Assembly (NCBI GenBank): GCA_037975125.1
Contig: CM075857.1
Location: forward strand, 86,438,699-86,502,698
DNA from: Latrodectus hesperus
Lineage: Eukaryota > Arthropoda > Arachnida > Araneae > Theridiidae
Reading direction: 5' to 3'
Length of the DNA stretch: 64,000 bases
Shown piece after piece: positions 15,901-27,790 of this stretch; the first letter of the stretch is position 1, and each line of letters opens with the position of its first letter. The position numbers were made by a program, and so were the translations under genes. The notes beneath the pieces were generated by a model. That model did no database searches. It was not told the origin of the DNA and worked only from the letters and a program-made list of their open reading frames with translations.

Positions 15901-18231
15901 TATATATAATCACAATAGAACAAGAAATAAGTCAGCATAAACTGGCATTTGTAACATAAAAAAAGCAGACAAGGAATATAAGTATCGAAATCCGGATTTC
16001 ACGCTTATTTTTCTTGAAATCCTACTGTTCAGGTTTTGTTTCTAGAAAAAGATACTTGTGAATGTCACGACAAAATCATGTGATTTACTTGAATTCCTAT
16101 AGCCAGGTGTATTATTGAAAAGCAAGGATAAAAAACGATACATAAAGAAACAGTGAATTTTATTGGTAAGGCAAAAAGCATTATTTGAAGAGTGTAGAAT
16201 CTGTTTCAAATAACAAAACTCTGGAAAGATCATCCACTTGCTATCCCAACGAATTATATCCTATTAGGAACTGATCGAGACTGAACTTGCACTGTTTATA
16301 AAAAGAAACTGTTTAGCTGCAGAAACAGTCTCTTTTAATACTAAAAGACACAAGCCAATATAGTCTATGATCATAGGCCAATATCTATATTCCATTGACC
16401 ATAAGACATCATGTGCTCAAAAAATAGGAGTTGCTGAAGAGGGAGATGTTATGAAAATAGATTAGAACAAAATGTTTTTGCAAACGAATATGTATTCAGT
16501 TTGGAGTGGGTTAGAAGGTGAAATTTGTTATGAGGAAAAAGGGACACTTGAAATTAATTCGTTTCCTCTCAAGAGTGATCACATTACAAGGCAATAGTTT
16601 TGACAATATAGAATTCAGTATAAATTGAACATAACACCAGTATATTATTAAGATTGGCAATTTAATGGCTCAAATTTATATGAAAAAGGTATTGATCTCT
16701 TGTCATCCTTACGCTGCAGCCATTTCAATTTCTTTTTGATACATGATAACAACAATACATTAACTTGTGAAGGATATGTCTTAAAAAATAATATAGCGTA
16801 TTGAGTGATTAGCAAACTTTTGAGATCTTCCCCAACATGATTGACCTAAGCCCGATCAATCATGTTGGCTTAAAATGATACGATTGCGAGATAAAGCGTA
16901 TTTTAAAGTATGTGAGACTTGGACAATCATTTTTTCAGAAATGCATCTGTATTCTGCTTATAGATAACCTCATGTATTCATGTAAAAAGAATTGTTGCAG
17001 CTATTTATTTGATAGAAGAGACCAAAGATCACATGAAACAAACATTTAACTTCATTTTTAGCAATATGTTTTTTGACATGTAAATGTAACCACACTATTG
17101 ACATGACACATTTTTTATATTCTTCCTAAAATCTCCAAGAATTAAAACTCTCATATAATTATTTTGTATTTTTATATGTTTTTTGATTAATTTTTTTGGT
17201 GTAAGTGCTCTCCATTTTATATCCACACTTAGGTGACGAACAAAAGTTTTGAATTTGTTTTTATTTTTTTTGAAGCATTGTATATATGACAATGTGCTTA
17301 AAATTAAAAATCTTTCATGAAATTTTAAACTTTAATTATTTAAATTTTTAAGTAAGATTTTTGTTTGGTTATATAAATTTAAACTTTGTAATGTTTTGAT
17401 TTTATATTTAGGATACATTTATTCAACTTTTGGAGATCCCAATCATAATGAATTATCACTAGATCCAATAAGACTGATTTACCTTTCATACATTCAGTTC
17501 TTAGGTTAACAAAATCTAGAAAAATTTCCCTGAATAAAAGGCAATAAGAAGCTCGAAAATTTATTATCATGATGACAATGAGAAATACTGGATGAACATT
17601 TATACATAAATATTCATATTTTCTTTTTGTTTTAAAATGTAGAAATATAATTGAAAATCAGAAATAAATCTTAATTCTCTCATAATCATTCATTCATTTA
17701 TTGCTTTCAAAAGCATTAAAAATGCAGTATTTATTGAAAAAAACATCCACACAATGAGTTAGATTGAATCATTTATATCTTTTCTCTGTTAATTATGTAT
17801 TTTTTTGAAATCATACTATCTTAATTTGGAAAACCTTTTGAATTTTGTATTGTATTAAATGTTTTTTAATATTTGCTGCAAAATAAAAACATTAGTGATT
17901 TCACATGACAGAACTTTCTATTACTTTTTTTGAAATGTGTATTACAAACTATTAATTTTAAACTCATAAGTTCCTTTGAGTTGACTTGATATTAATAAGA
18001 TTTCATTGCCAAACTTGTTTTAAAAATTTTTTTTATTCAATGATTTATGTAATGGATAATTATAATGTACTATATAATTTCTTATGAATTTCAGTAATTG
18101 TCTTCATTTCCTACTTGTTTAGCTATTGTCTTACTAATTCAATTATTCTACACACACACATTAGCATTCTTTTTAAAGATTAAAGTTTTTACAATACATA
18201 TTTTCAATTTTATATTTACATACATCTAAAA
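15901..18231. other. No gene seen; one hairpin at 16832-16868
   Basis: AT-rich sequence. The only structure noted is a perfect 13-bp inverted repeat (ccaacatgattga / tcaatcatgttgg) with an 11-base loop at 16832-16868. The short open frames have no recognisable motif. Confidence 0.6.
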
Positions 18232-19112
18232 TGGCATCTACATTGAGAAACTGGGAGAAAAACTATCTATCAGCATTCACAATGCTGATTTATTCTTGGT
18301 CTTCAAAAGTGAATTAATTGCAATTGAACAAGGTCTTGAAGCTATTCCTAATGAAGGTGATTTTGGGAACTTATGCATCCTTTTGTACAGTAGAAGCACC
18401 TCCACAACTGGATTGCTATTGGAGATCAAACTATCAGTTCTATACTTTTCAAGCTCAAGTCCATTTCGGAGTCCCATGAAGTTTATTTTCAATGGATTAC
18501 TTTTTATGTAGACATATACAGCAATGAGCAGGTGGATAGACTGGCCAAGGAGGATAATCCTTCCTCTACAACACTTACCTTTTTAGAACATCAGTCCATT
18601 ATTAGTTCTGAAATTTCGAACGGGTGGAGGATTCTTCCCTGCCATCACTGGTACGCAGGCAAAGAGCCTGGCTCTTCATTCGCTATCAATTGTGACAGAG
18701 CTTCTAGAGCAACAATTTCTAGACCAGCTAGCGGCCACACTAGGGGTCTCACGTATTTCGAAGGCAGGAAGCTTTTTGAGGTCTGCTCTAAATATAAAAT
18801 TGAGCAGGCTTCTCCTAATCACAACCTGGACTGTTTAGGACTTTCCATAGGGGATATATCCTCACCCCTTCTTCTGGACCTCGATTTCCTTAGGGCCAGC
18901 TTGCCTTAGGTTCAACAGTTCGTGGGTTTAAATCCCACCTTGGGCATGGATGTTTGTAGTGGTTCGGAATCCACTTTAAACCGTAGGTCCTGGTCTAATT
19001 AGCCCTCGTGTGCAAAAAATGACCGTTGAGCGACAAACAAACCAGACCTTAGGGTCAGCGGTCTTATGGACCTTGTCCGACTTCGTCAGACATTTGGAGG
19101 ATAAGCCACAAC
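18232..19112 (+). pseudogene. Non-LTR retrotransposon RNase H domain, 5'-truncated and broken
   Basis: This is the C-terminal RNase H region of a retrotransposon polyprotein, which would degrade RNA in RNA-DNA hybrids during reverse transcription. The frame from 18232 gives FKSELIAIEQGLEAI, containing the conserved Glu of the E..AI motif. The next catalytic region reads ILLYSRST where family members have an Asp (SDSRST), and the usual QW.PSH. motif reads QWITFYV. After a frame change comes NEQVDRLAKE, then an open stretch of about 120 codons with HHWYAGKEPG, SGHTRGLTY and EQASPNHNLDCLGL. A SINE splits the last part; the frame resumes at 19055 with SGLMDLVRLRQTFGG and a stop. The frameshifts and lost catalytic residues make it non-functional. 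Confidence 0.88.
18896..19046 (+). mobile_element. tRNA-derived SINE, family C, internally deleted, nested
   Basis: Matches 15109-15290 from 'ttcaacagttcgtggg' through 'aaccagacc', but the head is short: 'ccagc' joins directly to 'ttgccttaggttc', so the box A region is missing. It is flanked by ccttaggg on both sides (18888-18895 and 19047-19054), a target-site duplication within the RNase H reading frame. Excising one copy restores DFLRVSGLMDLV. Confidence 0.92.
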
Positions 19113-20989
19113 AACATATATCTATGATGTAATAATAAGATTACTTTGTTTATCCAAGATAATTATCTCTTTATTATATTAGATAAAAAAGACTTTATAA
19201 GATATTACCTCTTTATATAATATATATATTAATATAAATATCTAGATTAATATATAATTTACTTAGTTTATATGTATAATATATAAAAAATTATTATGTA
19301 AATATTATATATTAAATTTAATATATGATTATAAACAATGTAACATATTTTAAAGCTTTTTTTAACCATTTCAAGTATACTATGTGTATCAGAATAAAAA
19401 CACATTTTGTACATGGATGTAAGGATACTTCACAAAGCATATTAAATAAATGTTTGGAAAGAAAAAAAACTTATCTATGTACTTAATGTATGAAGTGTAG
19501 TTCTTTTCATTTTATTGACAAAAGCTCTCAAAAATCCTTAGAAACATATTTGCATTAAATTAATATTCATATAATACTCTTCAATATGAGGTGTTTTCTT
19601 TCAAATCTAATGATAATCTAAGTTAGGGCTGTTGTAGACAATACTAAGTTCTTTCTTCTTTAGCTGAAATATTATTCAACGAAGGTTTATTAATATTTAA
19701 AATCTGTTTTTATAGTTTTCGTTTAAAGAAAGCTTGGCTGCAAACTCATGATTATCACAATATCTATCATTTCATCTTGTTAACTGTTTCTTTCAATGTT
19801 TTTATACAAGTTTGTTTTAAAATAATTTTCAGTTATTTAATTTTGTTAATATTTTTTGTAAATTAGAAAAAACAACTAATTATTAATTAAAGACTGAGAT
19901 TAATGGTTTTGCTTCAGAAATATTTCTTTTTCAACCAATGATATTCTGAAATATAAGGTTAATTCCTTTGATCAATAAATTATTTTTATTTATCTACTAA
20001 ATGTGATCCTATATTATTTGAAAGGCAAATGAAATTGATTTAAATAAGCTTATAAAAAGTATAAATTAGCAAAATTTGAATTTTTAAATCTAAGAATTCA
20101 AACTTTTTCAAAATGACAAATGTTTTGAATAGACGTTTTCTTTTATTTAGAAGGGTATATTTATGAGAAAATACTTTATAAAAATACTGGTATGTGAGAG
20201 TTCGCTGGCGAAATCTTTTCGTTTATTGAATTTTTGATTATTATGTTTTGAAAAAATGAGCAGAAACATTAAAAGTTGCTTTAAGGTACTTATTGCAAAA
20301 TTGCGTTTCAACATAACCAACCTGGTAGAATATTTCAATCCTTTTCTAATTTATCAATAGTACATGCATTATAAATATTCATATTTTTTTACTATTTTTA
20401 TAACTCTTTAAAAACATCATTTCGGTAAATCAAAATTATTTAAGAGATTTTACCAAATTTTTACACATAAATTTTATTTATAATATCTCTATATACTGCT
20501 ATTTTTCAAAAACAGTTAAAAAAGTAAGAAAATTTTGTCTATAGCAAGACATTTATCAAAAACGTTATTTACAAACCTGCACATTTTATAATTTTGCATA
20601 CAAAATCTGTTAGGATAGTTCGTATAATACTAAAAAATAACTAATGAATTTGTTTTACCTTCTGTAATAAAAAAATTTTTAATTATAAAATTATTTTAGA
20701 TTCTATAATTCCTTTATTATTTTAATATTTCAATCTCTAGAACTCATGACTTAAACAATTAAATATTATTGTTTTTTTATATTATTGCCTATTTTATTCC
20801 ATTTCAAAATGACTTGTGATTTTCTCATATAATATGTGCAATATTTACTACTTACAATAAAATACATTAAATTCATGATGCTTTATTTTATTATGTAACA
20901 ACTAATGTTATCAATCATCACCAATCATAATACTTTAATAAATCATAATACTTTTAATACTTTTATTAATTAATTATTTTTAACTATGC

Positions 20990-20994
<5 letters not shown>
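19113..20994. other. No gene seen
   Basis: AT-rich sequence, including a TATA-rich patch near 19200-19330. No supportable gene. Confidence 0.6.

Positions 20995-21039
<45 letters not shown>
20995..21039. repeat. (TA)n microsatellite
   Basis: TA dinucleotide tract ending in TACATAT. Confidence 0.95.
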
Positions 21040-21044
<5 letters not shown>

Positions 21045-21244
21045 TTAGATAATTATTCAAAAGTAATTTAGTTTAATGGAATTGTCAAGTAAAAACTGCT
21101 TATTTTCTCTCAATAAATTTTTCTTACATCATGAAATGTAACTGATTAGTTCTTAAATATTTTATAATGAAATTGATAAATTTAAAGATGCCTTTCAAAA
21201 TCACCTTCTAACATCGATAAATACTTTCAATGCTTATTTGTAAC

Positions 21245-21246
<2 letters not shown>

Positions 21247-21329
<83 letters not shown>
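21247..21329. repeat. (TA)n microsatellite
   Basis: Pure TA tract of about 83 bp. Confidence 0.97.
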
Positions 21330-21332
<3 letters not shown>

Positions 21333-21540
21333 GTAAATAATGAATTATTAAATGACTCTAATTTGATTTAATAATATATCCTTTTCGATCTGTAATTTTG
21401 AAGTGAAAAATATCATCTTTCTATCAAAATTCTACTATTTATCACTTTCCGTCAGTCCAGAAGAACATTCTTTAGAGAATAAAATCTTTTTCTGGCTATA
21501 ATAATTGCTACCCATTCAGCCAAAAAGAGCGATAAATCAG

Positions 21541-21720
21541 GATGATGCTGGAACCTGGCTCCGCACAATGGCGAAAGGATCTAAAGAAAACTTATCAATT
21601 ACCGTGTCTCTTTCTCCGTTGCTCCGTTACCATGGTAACGCATCAACCAACGGTCAACAAGGGAATCACGTGATATGAATAGATAAATGGAAACTGTACG
21701 TGACATCATGATTAGGTATA
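21541..21720. promoter_or_regulatory. GC-elevated patch with RFX X-box-like palindrome and E-box
   Basis: This patch stands out from AT-rich surroundings. It contains the perfect 16-bp palindrome cgttaccatggtaacg (21625-21640), whose core GTTACCATGGTAAC fits the RFX X-box pattern (two GTTRCC-type half sites separated by AT). A TCACGTGA palindrome (21666-21673), an E-box of the bHLH-zip type, lies 26 bases on. A 36-codon open frame starts at 21568 in a good start context (cacaATGg) and runs through the X-box, so a short exon is an alternative reading. Regulatory function is inference from motif match only. Confidence 0.35.
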
Positions 21721-22531
21721 TGGGCTCGGGGGACTCACAAGATGCTTTCTTTATCTACCAGAGACAAGAAAATGAGGAAAAAATGTAAAGATTTTTTAGT
21801 TAAAAATTCAATTTCAGATACACTGTGCTTGTTTACAAAAGATTGTTTACTACGGGGGATGCAAAATAACTGGAAGCGCATAAAGAAATTTTCATGTAAT
21901 CTCCGCAAATTTAAAGAAGAAATGATCGTAAAATTTCTCTTTGTACTACTATAGACAATGAATTTAAAGTCAGTTTACTTTTTCTTTTAATGAAAAAAAC
22001 TATAGCTTAAGCTTAAATTTAAATACTATTATTTTCATGTTTCATTATGAGTAAACAACTATTGAAATCGTATATGAGTTGAATATTTACACACACACAC
22101 ACACATTTTCAAAATAATGCATATTAATAAAATTAAAATCAAAGGCATTAACAAGTATAAAATTCTCTCTTTGGATTCATTTATAAAATAGAAAATTAAA
22201 TAGTTTGTTTAACTATTTTGGACTCTGATATACTTGGTACTAATATATCTCTATATACTTATTATGTATAATTACCTAGATATAAATAGTTTTATTTAAT
22301 ATTTATTGAATAAATATTAGCATACTTATCAATTAATGTCAATTTTTTGATATTATATATTATTTGCATTCTAAGTACAGAAAAATAGTAAAATAATATT
22401 GGTTTAATTCTTGATGATCAATATGTGAATTTGTGTACTTTTTGACTAATGTTAAATAGTATTAAAAATGACCTGTAAACTGTATACTTAATAGGTAGAG
22501 AAGTTAATATGTATACTTAATAGGTAAGAAG
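21721..22531. other. No supported gene; short (CA)n
   Basis: Contains a 70-codon lysine-rich open frame at 21742-21954 without a recognisable domain, a short (CA)n at 22089-22104 and AT-rich filler. Confidence 0.5.
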
Positions 22532-23088
22532 TTAGTGGTTTTTCGTCAAGGGTAAACGAAGCAATGGACGTCTTACGAACCGACCATTCTGCTGTAAACG
22601 TCGTCGAATGGTACGTGCAGACACTGGATAATGTGTTACAGAATGAATGTTAAGTGCTGTGGTTCGTGATGTGGCTGAGCGATCCGTCACTGCCATGCCC
22701 ACAATTTGCTGGACGTCACGTGAAGTGGTGCTCTGACGTGCGATCGGTCATTCGTACCATCTTGCATTCGACGATCACATATCCGCATTACAGTTGTTTG
22801 GTTTCGTCCAACACGACTACCGATTTCTCTGAAAGATAACCCCCAATCTTGGTAGGCCTCTATCCTTCCTCTTTTGAGCCCGGTCACTTGATCAAAAAAT
22901 AATCGCTGTTTTCTTCGAGGTATAATTCATCGCTTTTTGTTTTGAAAAAAAAAATACAAGAAGAACACAATTGCCAAAATTGAAATCATCGAAATCTGCA
23001 AGCCTTAAATAGCGCTTCAAAATGGTGCCACAAGCGAGTGTGATGTGCGTCTACCCTGAAATTCTAATCATTCGCCTATTTCATGCAT
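22532..23088 (-). mobile_element. Tc1-like transposon, 5' part only
   Basis: Minus-strand relic of a Tc1-type transposase that would cut and paste DNA at TA sites. Frame 1 (from about 22900 to 22687) gives DQVTGLKRGRIEAYQDWGLS and VGRNQTTVMRICDR, the first helix-turn-helix of the DNA-binding region. After a frameshift, MAVTDRSATSRTTALN and SARTIRRRLQQNGRFVRRPL follow as the second helix-turn-helix, ending at LRLPLTKNH and a stop at 22532. The catalytic domain is missing, so the copy is truncated at its 3' side. Sequence from 22928 to 23088 is probably its 5' untranslated region, and a (GA)n run begins where it ends. Related to the element at 58625-59674. Confidence 0.87.
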
Positions 23089-23104
23089 GAGAGAGAGAGA
23101 GAGA
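23089..23104. repeat. (GA)n microsatellite
   Basis: Short pure GA run at the outer edge of the Tc1-like fragment. Confidence 0.9.
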
Positions 23105-24180
23105 ATATACGTGAACTATATGTACAGGAGAAAAAGAATATACATGAGCTACATATTCTTATAATATATGAATAAAATGTGATCTTGATTTTTAAGATTG
23201 AGAAATAATTTATAACAAAAATTGTCAGTAATATCTTTGTTGAATACAAATATATATGTTGTTAGAAATGTATTTAACTTGAGTGATTAATATAAACCAT
23301 AATCACTGAAATCGATTTTAATCGCTATTTACAAATCATAGTATGCTGATTGACTGCGTTTCACATAAAGTTTGAGTTATTTTACTATTTTGAATTGATT
23401 TTTATGAGGTATTTATTATTGATTAAAGACACATTATATCTGATTATTAAGTGTAGAGGTTATCTCTAATGCTTTTTTAAACACATTTTATTAATTGTGA
23501 GAAATAATAAGAAAATTAACCAAACATTTTATGAACTTTTATCTAATTGTAAGAGCAAGCAGAATTTAGTGAACTTATACTAATTACAAAATTAACATGG
23601 AATATAAAATAAAAAAATATTGCTTTCATTTATGAATTTAATCTTTATTCCAAAAAGAATTTTAATCTAATTAAATAAACAACCTATTGATATTTCAAGA
23701 TTTAAGTAATTTTTCATAATTATAACGCCTTTTAATCTAACACCTTTTCCTAATACATATTACTTTTTTAATACTTTTGCTAAATGTTTTAGAGGATCAT
23801 ATTAGTAGTCTATTTAATGTATTACTTCCTTGTAAAACATTTCTCATGAATAAATCTGAAAATTTCATCAAAAACACCCAAAAGAAATGAATAGAAATTT
23901 CGTGAAATAAATGCTATTTTCAAAATTTCGAAGTTTAATTTTTCTAAAATAATATTTCTTAAGTAAGTATGAAAAAGATGTTCAGTTTAGAAAAAAAAAA
24001 GATGTACAACTATAAGTTGTGAATATATATATTATTCATAACATTTTTATTTACTAAAATCAAATCAAAAGGACTTAAAAAATTCAAGCATAAAACTCGA
24101 AACATACGCAAGCGTGTTTGAAAATTTAAAACATATTACTACTAATAATAAAACATGAAAAGGAAATGAAGTAAGATTTC
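23105..24180. other. No gene seen
   Basis: AT-rich sequence with no supportable feature. Confidence 0.6.
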
Positions 24181-24510
24181 GTTTCGCCCGCAACGAAAAC
24201 GCTCTCGTTAGTTTTCCCATTTTCCCCTTCTTTTAGAAAATGACATTTTGAAATTCGCTAACATACTCCATGCATAATGCTGATGATATTCCAACATTCC
24301 TGACCTTTTTCATCCTCTGATGAGTTTTCTGAATTGATTTCGCTGGCGGCATTTTAAGAAGATGTCTTCTGCTGTCGCTTCTGCTGCTCGAAATGCGTTG
24401 TGACGGTCTACGCATCTTTTCTTCAAAAAGACAGGCCGCGTATTTGCTTTCTTGGAAGTTGAAATGTCGGTAGCGTCAACTTTTCCCGGTCTTCAGTGTC
24501 ACAATATTTT
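24181..24510 (-). other. GC-elevated patch, possible coding relic, not recognised
   Basis: Composition changes sharply here. On the minus strand partial frames read STSKKANTRPVFLKKRCVDR and then FRAAEATAEDIFLKC, while a second frame reads SEINSENSSEDEKGQECWN. A 60-codon frame with ATG (24233-24415) is rich in Ser and Arg. This looks like one coding sequence that has suffered a frameshift, but no domain is recognisable and it could be unrelated GC-rich DNA. Confidence 0.25.
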
Positions 24511-24699
24511 TATAAAATCTCTTTAACGCTTGATTTGGATTCATGGAATGTATAGGGAAAAATCATGCCACTGTTTACAAACAGAATTCAGATCTTTGGA
24601 AAGTTATCCGATGGAATTGTCTGTCATGGAGAAGTTGAGAGATTTAGAGCATAATGTAATATTATTTTAGAGTTTAAACTTAAAAGATAAATAATGTCT

Positions 24700-25090
24700 T
24701 AGAAAAAGATACTGTAATTATAATGTAAGAGAATATATTTTTCAAAAAATGTTACACAAATGAAAAATGTAATTATAAGTATAAAAGTGTTTGCGGTGAC
24801 TTGTTTGGTTAGGGTGTTCGCTCTTGTTATCAGAAGGTAGCGGAACAGAAGATCTGTCACTAATAGTGGCTGGAGCATGTAAAATATGTCGTGGTCACAA
24901 TGTCTTCCATGTGAAATGATATATCTGGGGGTGTAAGCCATGTCTGAGTGCCTTCTGCTTAGACCCTGCTTAAGAATTATAAAGACCCACCCATTTTCGG
25001 GGCAACAATGGCACACCCTCTGGGTGCAGTACTATTTATGCTGTCACCACTTCCACCCCTTATAATGATGAAATAGGTGGAATAACTTGG
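24700..25090 (-). repeat. Probable interspersed repeat, unclassified
   Basis: A less AT-rich block with words such as 'agagggtgtgccattgttg' (minus strand) and 'cgctaccttctgataaca'. It resembles dispersed, repeat-derived spider DNA more than a gene. The 105-codon minus-strand open frame across it has no domain and a hydrophobic low-complexity end. No second copy occurs in this window, so the repeat call rests on general resemblance only. Confidence 0.25.
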
Positions 25091-25826
25091 TTGCAGTCAG
25101 GCATTTTCTAATGTCATTTTCTTTGAAAATATTTTTAAAGTTATGCATTCAGTAGTTTCACTTATACTTTTCTCAGTTATTTTTAATTTTTTATATCATT
25201 TTATAGAAATGACTGGATTGATGAATATGTAAATAAATTTGCAATATCATAAATTGAATTTTTTAAATTTCATTTCCTTTTTAAAAGATTCATTTTATCA
25301 GATAATTATTTAAACTACAAAAACTTCCTACGTTTGCCAACGTCATTGAATAGAATCATGGTTAATATATCCTAATTTTATTTACAATAAAAAGTAATTA
25401 AGAAAATTGTAATGTACACACTTAAAACAGGAAAAGAAAATATTCATATTTCATGACATTGTTGGGAAAAACAAAAGGATAAAAAATGAAACATATATTA
25501 TTAGTTTTATAATCTTTTCAGCAGTGCTTTATTTAAATACAATGAATGGTTACCCTATAGATCTAAATTAATATTAAGTTTGTTTAAAATATTTGATTAA
25601 AGATATATAAGTAAATTTAAAACATTTAATTTATTATTAAATTGTAAAAACGAAAATACGAAAATGCTAAGAATAAATTTCCTTGAAGAAGGGAGCATTG
25701 TTATTTTCGTTTCTCATAATTATTCTTGAAGCTGGTTTTTGATTTATATAAATTATGGTTAAACTTTTAAACTGTTAAATTAATATTTAATTTTTTGGTG
25801 CATCGTACTTTCAATTTTCAATGAAT
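25091..25826. other. No gene seen
   Basis: AT-rich sequence without a supportable feature. Confidence 0.6.
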
Positions 25827-25970
25827 AACTGATGCTTAATGACAACTTCTATTGTCATTAAACATAACGTGTGTTTAATGATAATAGAAGTTGTCATTAA
25901 ACTATGCTTAATGCTAAATTAAAACTAAACTGATGCTTAATGACAACTTCTATTGTCATTTAACATAAGT
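25827..25970. repeat. Inverted plus direct repeat cluster
   Basis: Arms of 28 bp at 25836-25863 and 25873-25900 are inverted copies with a single mismatch around a 9-base spacer. The core is gacaacttctattgtcatt. A direct copy of about 41 bp of the left arm and its flank returns at 25928 with one mismatch. It could form a strong hairpin and may be a small foldback element or arise from template switching. Confidence 0.9.
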
Positions 25971-27007
25971 TATAAATCTTTTAAGTAAAAAATTCATTCA
26001 AACTTAGTAATAACTTTGTTTAATAACTATGTTTACAAATACGAAAAATGCATTTACGAAGTTCTCACCAAGTTTTGAATAGTTAGACCATTAATTATTA
26101 GAGCATTAAACATAAAAAATTTAGTAGTAAATATGTGAGTATGCTTATTATGTATATTAATACTTTTTACCAATTTTTTTGCAAAATAAACAGAATTTTT
26201 CCCTTGATATTTTAGTTACGGTTTGTGTATAAGTACACGCATACATGATTATAACGAATCTTAATATGCATAAATTGGAGCAATAATTTTAAAAATTAAA
26301 GTATTTGATAAAACCTTATAAAATAATGAATTTTTTCATTAATTTATTTATTCACTAAGCATAACAAAATCAATACAATCATTCATTTCAATCTACACTA
26401 AATAAAAACTTCATACCATTCAGATCCAGATCAAGGAATTGTAAATTCAAACCAAGTTTTATACATTTATAAAAATTCCCTTAAAAAAGAATAAAAATTA
26501 ATTTACAGTGTTAAAATCAAATTCTACATGAAGACAAAGGAAAAAAGAACTAAAGCCAGCAAGAATAAGATATTTTTACTTTTCTGCTTTAAAACTGAAA
26601 TCTTGTTTCATTATTCTCTTGAAAGAGAATTCGTATCTAAAGGTTAAAAATAATTTTTTAAAAATTTGATATCATTTTTTAGTTTAATTGGAAAACTGAT
26701 TTCATTTTTTAGCTTAATTAGGAGTCTTAAGATGAATAAATTATGAAAAATTTGAATTATTTCTGAAAGTTTTCATTAAAAGATTAAATGAAGAATTTTT
26801 AATTAATTTAATTTTCCATAATGTGTTTTAATCTTTTGAATGAATACATTAAAAGTTTTATTTTACATTTCTATCTAATACTTATCTGCTTATCTTAAAC
26901 AGAATTTTCTTTCTGATCCATATAAACTAATTAAAATTAAAATAAAAATTTTCAATATTAAATTATTTAAATATTTTTATCATTTTTAATGTTGTTAATA
27001 AATGTCC
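25971..27007. other. No gene seen
   Basis: AT-rich sequence without a supportable feature. Confidence 0.6.
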
Positions 27008-27172
<165 letters not shown>

Positions 27173-27539
27173 ATTTCTTAAGTATCAAAAAGTAATAAGA
27201 AGATACAAATTTAAAATTGTAGAAATAAGGTTTAGGATTTAAGAATTATAATATAGCCTTATGTATATTTACTTCAGTAAAATATTTTTTATTATCATTT
27301 CCGCGTTGTGTCATGTCGTCAAGCTGTTTAATGCTCAAGTTGAATAATGAAAACGAAACTATTTCAAGAAGAACTTGAACTAGAAAATTTAGATACTTAT
27401 TCTCTCATTAATCACGAAGAAAGCATTCAAAAATCTATTCAGGAAAGGAAGCAAAAAAATGAGAAAGTCAAAACGAAGAGGAAAAAAAATAAATAAAAAT
27501 AAAGAAAGTGACAAAATAGTCAGACGATTAAAATGTTAA

Positions 27540-27790
27540 TTCCCTGAGACAATCATTGTTGCCATCTGAGGAACACCACTCCCTCCATTTGTCTGAGAGT
27601 AACTCGAGTCTTCATTCCGTCACAATCTCCACCTTAAATAGCAAATGGAAAAACGAGACCCTTAAAATAACTCTCAGGTTCACGTCTATATCTGGCAGCA
27701 GAGAGTTTGTGGTCACGTGATGCAAACAGTCTTGAGTGACGTCACTGACATCTGTTTGATATCATCTGCTTAGGTGTTCATTTCATATAC
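27540..27790. promoter_or_regulatory. GC-elevated patch with CRE and E-box palindromes
   Basis: This non-repetitive patch contains ggTCACGTGAtg (27713-27720), which fits bHLH-zip sites and is close to the CLEAR pattern, and agTGACGTCAct (27735-27746), a perfect CRE palindrome for CREB/ATF-type bZIP factors. The first part has no open frame of note. Like 21541-21720 it pairs a TCACGTGA site with a second palindromic site in an otherwise featureless AT-rich region. Enhancer or promoter function is inferred from motifs. Confidence 0.35.
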
